From positions 1 to 64,000 of the forward strand of contig NZ_JAKCFB010000026.1 of NCBI RefSeq assembly GCF_024198235.1: 64,000 nucleotides of DNA, in the 5' to 3' direction. The stretch is from Myxococcus dinghuensis (GTDB lineage: Bacteria > Myxococcota > Myxococcia > Myxococcales > Myxococcaceae). A program made the translations under genes and the position numbers. Positions 58,101-64,000 of this stretch are shown one piece after another; position 1 is the first letter of the stretch; each line of letters begins with the position of its first letter. The notes below the pieces were generated by a model. It saw only the letters and a list, made by a program, of their open reading frames with translations. It did no database searches and was not told where the DNA came from.

Positions 58101-60653
58101 CAGCCGCTGGTGCTGTCCGAGCCGCGGTCGTGTGTCGTGCAGACGTTGCTGGAGGCGGACGCGACAGGCCTCGGGTGCAAGGTGGTGAGCCGACAGCGCA
58201 CGCGCGGAGGTGAAGCGCCATGGACTCCGCACGTGACGTGTCGCGTGGTGTCTGCGTCCATGTCGCCGCCGCAGGTCGACGCGGAGACCTGGCGCCGACA
58301 CTGCGCCACGCCCATCGACCTGGAGGCGTTCGCTGGGGAGGTCCGCGAGCGTGGCCTCGAATACGGTCCCGCGCTGAGGGTGCTGTCGTCACTCCATCGG
58401 GGGGAGGGCGCGGCGCTCTCCGTCAGTGAGGTCGTCGTTGGCACCAAGGATTTCCGAGCGCATCCCGCCCTGCTCGATGCCTGTCTGCGCACCGCCGCGG
58501 CCATCGCGCCGTTCCCCTCCGACGGCGCGTTGCTGTTGCCCGTGTCCATCCAACGGGTGGAGGTGTTCCGTCCGTTCCCTTCGCGAGTGTGGGCGTACGC
58601 CACGCACCGTACCGAGGCCCCGACGTCCGGACCGCCCACCACGGACCTGACGTTGACGGACGAGGAGGGCTCCGTCGTCGCGATACTCACGGGGCTCGCC
58701 GTGCGCCGAGCCGAGCGGGAGGTCCTGCTGCGAAGTATCGACAGCGGCTGGCAGGAGTGGCTCTACCGGGTCGGCTGGTCCCGACTTCCGAGTGGGGAGG
58801 CGTTGCGGCCGGCAGGACAGGACTGGTGGGTCTTCCACGAGGATGGTGGACTCGGCGAGGCCATCGTGGCCCTGTTCACGAAGCTCGGTGCCCGCGTCAC
58901 CTCGGTGCGGCGTGGCACTGGGTTCAGCAGCACTCCTGGCGGGATTCGCGTGGACCCGGCATGCCCCGAGCACTTCGCCCGGTGGTGCGAGCGCGGAGAC
59001 GCCGAGCCACCCCAGGGCCTGCTCTATCTGTGGGGCCTCGAGACGGACCTGGGCGACACGCCATCCGGAGACGCGCTCATGGCCGCGCAGGTGTCCGGCT
59101 GCGTGGGAGCCCTGCACGCCGCACAAGCGTGGATGCGTGTCAGGTCGAGCGCACCCGCGAGGTGGGTGGTCGTCACGCGAGGGACGCAGCGCGTGGGGAC
59201 GGACCCCCGAGCGCCACGTGTCATCCAGTCGCCGCTGTGGGGCTTCGGCCAGGCGCTCGCGACCGAGCTGCCGGAGCTCCGCTGTCTTCGCGTCGACCTC
59301 CCGGTGGAGCCTGGCGCAGGGGACCTCCAGGCCCTGCTGCAGGCCTGTGCCCTTCCGGAGAGCGAGGGGCAGGTCGCCATCCGGAGCGGAGCGCTCTGGG
59401 GCGCGCGGTTGGAGCGCGTCCGGCCGCGGGCCGCGTCGCCGCGCAAGGTCTCCTTCTCGTCCGACGCCTCCTATCTCATCACCGGTGGGCTTGGTGGCCT
59501 CGGGCCTCGGCTCGCGGCGTGGCTCACGGCTCGCGGTGTTCGCCACCTCGTCCTGATGGGGCGTCATGCCCCGACGGAGGAGGTCCGACGACAGCTCGCC
59601 CTGCTCGAGGCGCAGGGGGTCTCCGTGCGCATCGTCCTCGGGGATGTCTGCTCCGCTGAGGTTGTCTCCCGGGTGCTCACGGAGTCGCATGGCGCGCCGC
59701 CCGTGCGCGGCATCTTCCACGCCGCGGGCGTCCTGCGCGATGCCACCCTGGGCCATCAGTCGATGACACACCTGCTGGAGGTCCTCGCGCCGAAGGTCCA
59801 GGGCGCTTGGAACCTGCATCGACTCAGCGCCGGCCTGGAGTTGGACTGCTTCGTCTGCTTCTCCTCGGTCGCCTCGCTCCTGGGGTCGCCAGGGCAGGCG
59901 AACTACGTCGCGGCGAACGCCTTCCTCGACGCGCTGGCCCACCTGCGCCAGTCCCAGGGGCTCCCCGCGCTGACCCTCGACTGGGGCTCCTGGGATGAGG
60001 TCGGCATGGCCGCGCGGCTGGCGCGCGAGGGCTCGGCGCCCGGAGGGGATTCGGGGCTGGGCCGCATCTCCGTCGCGCAGGGGTTGGACGTCCTCGAGCG
60101 GTTGCTCGGCGAGGGGCATGCCCAGCTCGCGGTGCTTCCGGTGGACTGGCTGCGGCTGGCGGCGCGGTGGCCGGGACTGGCTCGCCAGGCCTTGGTCCAG
60201 GGCTTCGTCGGTGGGAGTGTTCCCGGCGCTCGTCCCTCGGACTTCCGGGCCCGGCTGGAGGGGGCCGCGCCGCACCAGCGACGCCCACTGTTGCACCAGC
60301 ATGTCGCCGGCCTCGTGGCGAGGACGCTCGGCTTGCCCGAGTCGGAGCGGCTCTCGGGGCGAGAGCGGTTGTTCGACCTCGGCTTCGATTCGCTCCTGGC
60401 GGTGGAGCTCAAGAACCGCCTCGCGGCCAGCCTCGGGCGAGCGCTGCGCTCGACCCTGGTCTTCGACTTCCCCTCGGTGGAAGGGCTGGTCGGCCATCTG
60501 GCGACGGAGCTGGGGCTCGCAGCGGAGTCCCAGTCGCCGGAGGCTTCCAGGTCTTCCGAGCGCGAGACCCTCGCCGCGCAGATCCAGGGGCTGTCTGAGC
60601 AGGAGCTGACGTCACTCATCGACCATGAACTGGAGAGCGCGCTGGCCCGCTGA
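55119..60653 (+). CDS. PKS module: KS-AT-DH-KR-ACP
   Basis: The 1844-residue protein has an N-terminal docking helix (1-35). KS is intact (Cys205 in DTACSSS, EAHGTGT, NLGHLEG). AT has Ser654 in GHSVGE and SHAFHSP, the malonyl-CoA signature. DH has His956 in HRVFGRPVVP and HPALLDACLR, where Arg replaces the usual Gln or His four residues after the Asp. KR is complete with TGGLGGLG and Tyr1596 in QANYVAANAF. No enoylreductase is present. ACP has Ser1758 in GFDSLLAVEL. Expected outcome is one malonyl extension left as a double bond. The C-terminal helix QGLSEQELTSLIDHEL should dock to the next protein. The gap to the previous gene is 8 bases, so this is one operon. There is no thioesterase. Confidence 0.92.
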   Translation: MAAQEGYGDLMKRALLKLQEAQAQLDAHARERHEGIAIVGMGCRFPGGVDSPEGYWRLLREGRDTLSDVPADRWDAEAFFHPDPDRLGAIYCRRGNFLEAIDRFEPRFFGISPREAARMDPQHRLLLEVAWEALESSGREPTSLQGSRTGVFVGMMGQDYTQLATSAPEVIDAHTGAGNSPSIASGRLAYTFGFMGPGLTIDTACSSSLVAVHLAVRGLRQREVDFALAGGVNLVLSPVATLIESRARMLAPDGRCKTFDAAADGIGRGEGCGVLVLRRLSDALAAGDPIIAVIRGSAINHDGRTSGLTVPNGLAQQSVIRDALKDARVEATDVGYVEAHGTGTSLGDPIELEALGAVYGDRRTRTQPLVVGSMKTNLGHLEGAAGVAGLMKAALCLAHEEIPPHLHLVTPTPHVDWRQVFIEVPTASRAWTSPGSRFAAVSSFGFSGTNAHLVLESAPPVPASVARGPARPLHVLTLSARTDASLRRLSESFADVLDRDGGVCLPDLVHTAHVGRSGMEERVAVLAKSSEEMAEALRDFSRGTPASRGEWFQGRRGVEAPRVAWLFSGQGAQYVGMGRELFETERSFREDLLRFEAVLRPHLDRPLTELLFHADEATLQETRYTQPALVALEVAVADLLRAWGLRADAVLGHSVGEYAAAVFAGVLTAEECLPLVAERARLMQDLPERGAMLAVFADAARVAPLLSREGRVSLAALNGPRNTVVSGAESEVEAIARALERDGVKSRRLKVSHAFHSPLMEPMVAAFEALATRVHPQAAGVTLITNHDGAEAGADFAWPSYWARHIREPVRFEAGVRTLLGRGIRTFLEVGPKPMLSELAREVVGAEDAVWLETLHPRRSDLAGMLGTLARLHVQGATVDWGRFDGEGRRRISLPTYPFERQRHWLEVPTPWAPPVDASTPHPLLGARWDSPGVKEGTTVFSTELDARRTPLLGDHRVFGRPVVPMAAFLEMVVSAAAQVMGTEAVALESWVVHQPLVLSEPRSCVVQTLLEADATGLGCKVVSRQRTRGGEAPWTPHVTCRVVSASMSPPQVDAETWRRHCATPIDLEAFAGEVRERGLEYGPALRVLSSLHRGEGAALSVSEVVVGTKDFRAHPALLDACLRTAAAIAPFPSDGALLLPVSIQRVEVFRPFPSRVWAYATHRTEAPTSGPPTTDLTLTDEEGSVVAILTGLAVRRAEREVLLRSIDSGWQEWLYRVGWSRLPSGEALRPAGQDWWVFHEDGGLGEAIVALFTKLGARVTSVRRGTGFSSTPGGIRVDPACPEHFARWCERGDAEPPQGLLYLWGLETDLGDTPSGDALMAAQVSGCVGALHAAQAWMRVRSSAPARWVVVTRGTQRVGTDPRAPRVIQSPLWGFGQALATELPELRCLRVDLPVEPGAGDLQALLQACALPESEGQVAIRSGALWGARLERVRPRAASPRKVSFSSDASYLITGGLGGLGPRLAAWLTARGVRHLVLMGRHAPTEEVRRQLALLEAQGVSVRIVLGDVCSAEVVSRVLTESHGAPPVRGIFHAAGVLRDATLGHQSMTHLLEVLAPKVQGAWNLHRLSAGLELDCFVCFSSVASLLGSPGQANYVAANAFLDALAHLRQSQGLPALTLDWGSWDEVGMAARLAREGSAPGGDSGLGRISVAQGLDVLERLLGEGHAQLAVLPVDWLRLAARWPGLARQALVQGFVGGSVPGARPSDFRARLEGAAPHQRRPLLHQHVAGLVARTLGLPESERLSGRERLFDLGFDSLLAVELKNRLAASLGRALRSTLVFDFPSVEGLVGHLATELGLAAESQSPEASRSSERETLAAQIQGLSEQELTSLIDHELESALAR

Positions 60654-60659
60654 GACCCC

Positions 60660-63600
60660 ATGGCGAAACTACCGTCCCGCATCTCGGAGCTGCCCGCCGT
60701 CAAGCTCGCCTATCTCGCGAGCCAACTGCGCGCCAGGCGCGATGTCCTGGTCGCGGAGCCCATCGCGGTGGTGGGAATGTCCTGCCGGTTCCCGGGAGGA
60801 GGGGAGGGGCCCGAGGCCTTCTGGGAGCTGCTCGAGTCGGGCGTGGACGCGACGCGGGAAGTGCCGCGCGAGCGCTGGGACATCGACGACCTCTACGACC
60901 CGACGCCCGGCGTGAAGGGGAAGATGTACACGCGGCGCGGCGCGTTCATCGACCACGTCGACCTGTTCGAGCCGAGCTTCTTCGGCATCGCTCCGCGCGA
61001 CGCGAAGGACATGGATCCCCAGCAACGACTGTTGCTGGAGGAGTGCTGGCGGGCGCTGGAGCGCGCGGGCATCCCCGCGTCGGGGCTGATGGGGAGCCGC
61101 ACCGGCGTCTTCGTGGGGTTGATGCACAACGACTACAACGTGCTCGGTATCCACGCGGGCGTGGAGATGCGCTCGGCCTCGCTCAACTATCCGTCGATGG
61201 CCGCGGGGCGTATCGCCCACACGCTGGGGCTCCAGGGGCCGGCGCTCACGGTGGACACCGCCTGCTCGTCGTCCGCGGCGGCGCTCCACCTCGCGTGCCT
61301 GAGCCTGCGCAACGACGAGAGCGACCTGGCGTTGGTGGGGGGCGTCAGCCTGAGCTTGTCCCCCCTCACGATGATGTTCGAGTGCGAGAACCGGATGCTC
61401 GCGGCGGATGGGCGCTGCAAGACGTTCGACGCCTCCGCCGACGGCTTCGCTCGGGGCGAGGGCTGTGGTGTGGTCGTGCTCGAACGCCTGTCGGATGCGT
61501 TGGCCCGGGGCGACACCATCCTCGGGCTCATCCGGGGCTCGGCGCTCAACCACGATGGCCGGAGCAGCGCGCTCATGGTGCCCAACGGTCGCGCCCAGGA
61601 GCGCGTCATCCGGACGGCGCTGGAGAGCTGCGGCGTGGAGCCCGGGCAGATCGGCTACGTCGAGGCCCACGGCACGGGGACCGTGCTGGGCGACCCCATC
61701 GAGATGGAGGCCCTTCGCGGCGTGTTCGGCCGCGGAGAGGCGCGCACCAGTCCCCTGCTCGTGGGCTCGGTGAAGACGAACATCGGGCACCTGGAGGCCG
61801 CCGCGGGCATCGCGGGCCTGTTCAAGGTGCTGCTCGCGCTGCGCAACGAGGTCATCCCTCCTCACCTGCACCTGACGCGGCCCAACCCGAACATCAGTTG
61901 GAGCGAGCTGCCGGTGGAGGTGCCGACCCGTCCGAGGCCGTGGCCGAGGGGCGAGCAGCGGCGGTTCGCCGGGCTGAGCAGCTTCGGCTTCAGCGGCACG
62001 AACGTCCACTTCGTCATCGAGGAGGCGCCGGTCGTCTCCAGACCGGCGGCCGAACACCAGCGCCCCGTCCACCTGCTGAGCCTGTCCGCGAGGACCGAGG
62101 ACGCGCTCGATGCCCTGGTGGAGGCGCACGAGGCTGCGTTGCCGGAAGACGCCGTTTCGCTCGGTGACTGGTGTTTCACCGCCAACGCGGGGCGCTCTCA
62201 CTTCGAGCACCGCGCGGCCGTGACGGGGGCCACCTCCACCGAGCTGCGCGCGGCCCTGGCGCGGCTCCGGGAGGTGGGGCTCCGCCCCGCGATGGAGCCG
62301 AGGCGCGGCGCCGAGCGTCCCCGGCCGGTGTTCCTCTTCACGGGGCAGGGGACGCTTCGCCCAGGCGTGGGGCGCGAACTCTTCGAGACGTGGCCGGTGT
62401 TCCGGGAGGCGCTCCAGCGCTGCTCGGAGGTGTTGGCGCCGCTCATGGGCGCCCGGCTCGAGGACGTCCTCTTCGGTGGGGATTCCGCCGCGCTCCTCCA
62501 GGACTCGCGCTGCGCGCAGCCCACGCTCGTGGCCGTGGAGTACGCGCTCGCCGAGCTGTGGGCGTCCTGGGGCATCCGCCCGGGCGCGGTGCTCGGACAC
62601 AGCCTGGGGGAGTATGCCGCCGCGGTGGTGGCGGGTGTCCTCCCCATCGAGGACGCGCTCCGGCTGGTGGTCGAGAGAGGCCGGCTCGTCCAGCAGGCCC
62701 CCGGCACGGGCGCGATGTTGGCAGTCCCCGCCCCCCTCGCGGCTATCGCCCCGGTGCTGGCGCACGTCAGCAACGTGGTGTCCGTCGCGGCGCTCAACGG
62801 TCCCGAGGAGCTGGTGCTCTCCGGGGACGCCGCGCTGCTGGGCGATGTCGCGAAGGCGCTGCAGGAGCTGGGCATCACCAGCAAGAACCTGGCGGTCGCG
62901 CACGCCTTCCATTCGCCACTCATGGACCCGGTGCGCGCGCCCTTCGAGGCCTGTGTCGCGGGCGTGCCGTTGTCGGTGCCGAGGTTGACCTTCATCTCGG
63001 CGCTCGAGGGAATGCCGGTGGGCGAAGCGTTGACCCGGCCTTCGTACTGGGGACGTCATCTGCGGGAGCCCGTCCGGTTCGCCGACGCGCTGGAGGCCCT
63101 GCGCGGCCAGCCCCACCGGACGTGCCTGGAGGTGGGACCCGCTCCGGTCCTGTCGGGCCTGGGGCTGCGGACCATGCCGGATCCGGAGGAGTGGGTCTGG
63201 TTGCCGAGCCTGCGTCCGGGCATGGGGGAGACGGCGCAGCTCATCGAGAGCCTGGGCCGGCTCTACGTGCGCGGCTTCGAGGTCGACTGGAGCGCCTTCG
63301 ATGCGCCGTTCGGGCGACGAACGACCTCCCTGCCCACCTATCCCTTCCAGCGCGAGCGCTTCTGGATCCAGGCCGAGCCGCGGAACGGCGCGCGGGCGAG
63401 GACGTCGCGCGCGGAGACGGGGGAGGTGGGCCATCCGCTCGTGGGCGCGCCGTTGCCGCTCGCGGGCTCGAAGGAGCATCGCTTCACGACCGTCCTCGAC
63501 GACCATGACCCCGAGTTCCTCTCCGAGCACCGTGTCTTCGGGGCGGTGGTGCTGCCCGCGGCCGTCGAGGTGGAGATGGTGTTGGGGGCTGCCCACGTCT

Positions 63601-64000
63601 CCTCCCGGAGCGAGCACGCGTGGGTGCTGTCCGACATGGAGCTGGAGAGGCCGCTCGTCCTGGAGGACACGCCTCGGGAGCTCCAGACCGTGCTCCTCCC
63701 CTCCGAGGGCCACCCCATGGGGTTCGAGCTCCACGCGAGGGACGTGGGCGCGGGGGACGGCTGGGTCCGCCTCGCTCGCGGTTGCCTCGAGCCGTGTCCC
63801 GAGGTCGAGGTGCGCGTCGACGTGGAGACGGAGCTGCTCGCTCACTGCACGCCCCCGCGTCCGGCCGAATCCTTCTATGCGCTGATGGCACGCCATGGCC
63901 TGGAATACGGGCCGTCGTTCCAGCTCATCGAGACGCTGCGATTCGAGGCGCGAGGCTGTGTCGCCCAGGTCCGGTTGCCGGACCATCACGTCATCGGGAT
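60660..64000 (+). CDS. PKS module: KS-AT-DH-... (cut by window edge)
   Basis: An open frame of 1113 residues starts six bases after the previous stop and runs off the right edge. It has a short docking helix (MAKLPSRISELPAVKLAYLA and onward), an intact KS (Cys202 in DTACSSS, EAHGTGT, NIGHLEA), an AT with Ser648 in GHSLGE and AHAFHSP for malonyl-CoA, and then the start of a DH with His957 in HRVFGAVVLP. The second half of DH and whatever follows (KR, possibly ER, MT, ACP, TE) lie outside. It is the fifth assembly-line protein of the cluster and very probably continues the polyene-forming pattern of the previous module. Confidence 0.92.
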   Translation, partial: MAKLPSRISELPAVKLAYLASQLRARRDVLVAEPIAVVGMSCRFPGGGEGPEAFWELLESGVDATREVPRERWDIDDLYDPTPGVKGKMYTRRGAFIDHVDLFEPSFFGIAPRDAKDMDPQQRLLLEECWRALERAGIPASGLMGSRTGVFVGLMHNDYNVLGIHAGVEMRSASLNYPSMAAGRIAHTLGLQGPALTVDTACSSSAAALHLACLSLRNDESDLALVGGVSLSLSPLTMMFECENRMLAADGRCKTFDASADGFARGEGCGVVVLERLSDALARGDTILGLIRGSALNHDGRSSALMVPNGRAQERVIRTALESCGVEPGQIGYVEAHGTGTVLGDPIEMEALRGVFGRGEARTSPLLVGSVKTNIGHLEAAAGIAGLFKVLLALRNEVIPPHLHLTRPNPNISWSELPVEVPTRPRPWPRGEQRRFAGLSSFGFSGTNVHFVIEEAPVVSRPAAEHQRPVHLLSLSARTEDALDALVEAHEAALPEDAVSLGDWCFTANAGRSHFEHRAAVTGATSTELRAALARLREVGLRPAMEPRRGAERPRPVFLFTGQGTLRPGVGRELFETWPVFREALQRCSEVLAPLMGARLEDVLFGGDSAALLQDSRCAQPTLVAVEYALAELWASWGIRPGAVLGHSLGEYAAAVVAGVLPIEDALRLVVERGRLVQQAPGTGAMLAVPAPLAAIAPVLAHVSNVVSVAALNGPEELVLSGDAALLGDVAKALQELGITSKNLAVAHAFHSPLMDPVRAPFEACVAGVPLSVPRLTFISALEGMPVGEALTRPSYWGRHLREPVRFADALEALRGQPHRTCLEVGPAPVLSGLGLRTMPDPEEWVWLPSLRPGMGETAQLIESLGRLYVRGFEVDWSAFDAPFGRRTTSLPTYPFQRERFWIQAEPRNGARARTSRAETGEVGHPLVGAPLPLAGSKEHRFTTVLDDHDPEFLSEHRVFGAVVLPAAVEVEMVLGAAHVSSRSEHAWVLSDMELERPLVLEDTPRELQTVLLPSEGHPMGFELHARDVGAGDGWVRLARGCLEPCPEVEVRVDVETELLAHCTPPRPAESFYALMARHGLEYGPSFQLIETLRFEARGCVAQVRLPDHHVIG

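Noticed and set aside
60669..63989. Long minus-strand frame at the right edge
   Set aside because: The opposite plus-strand frame from 60660 encodes intact KS, AT and DH domains and simply runs off the window end; the minus frame is a shadow.

Overview
The window looks like a stretch of a myxobacterial chromosome, most likely from the Myxococcus/Corallococcus/Pyxidicoccus group. This rests on very high GC, strong third-position G/C bias, a 2750-residue surface protein ending in a MYXO-CTERM-like tail, a TubC-type docking domain on a hybrid NRPS-PKS, and many small Cys-rich exported proteins. No rRNA, tRNA or CRISPR array was recognised.

Positions 1-4137 are an insertion-sequence scrapyard. 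Three partial or rearranged IS5-type elements sit among a truncated pentapeptide-repeat gene, an intact glutathione S-transferase gene, and a decayed copy of a two-gene locus whose better copy lies at 33920-35705 in the opposite orientation. A lipoprotein with an exact inhibitor-cystine-knot cysteine pattern lies here too. Positions 4138-13648 are mostly housekeeping: a fused xanthine dehydrogenase with its XdhC maturation factor, a DUF418 membrane protein, endonuclease III, a cyclic-nucleotide-binding/DUF1003 membrane protein, MenB (menaquinone synthesis) and a VOC protein. Positions 13711-23046 carry exported and enzymatic proteins: a TIM-barrel-like hypothetical, a large C45-type hydrolase fusion, an M13 peptidase, a CX3C-rich exported peptide, a MazF/PemK-like protein and a lipoprotein. 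Positions 23397-35705, all on the minus strand, hold the giant repeat adhesin, a secreted PI-PLC with a crystallin-like tail, and the intact MshEN/TPR plus small secreted protein pair. Two small plus-strand genes follow.

From 36759 to the right edge runs a hybrid polyketide/nonribosomal peptide cluster. On the minus strand a translationally coupled pair encodes an adenylating enzyme with specificity code DLLYLALVCK and a PltE/RedW-like acyl-CoA dehydrogenase. This is the known enzyme pair that turns L-proline into a carrier-bound pyrrole-2-carboxyl starter. Divergently, five assembly-line genes follow with overlaps or gaps of at most 8 bases: KS(His to Tyr)-ACP with no AT; KS-AT(dead)-KR(dead)-ACP; TubC-Cy-A-PCP-KS-AT-DH-KR-ACP; KS-AT-DH-KR-ACP; and KS-AT-DH... 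cut by the window edge. The last gene stays open to position 64000.

The inferred product is a pyrrole joined to an azoline/azole ring and then an unsaturated polyketide chain. This is conceptually close to the pyrrole-oxazole-pyrone pyrronazols of Nannocystis, but with an unusually degenerate entry region. No stand-alone carrier protein, thioesterase, halogenase, regulator or resistance gene of the cluster is visible. Those functions must lie to the right or elsewhere, or be absent.
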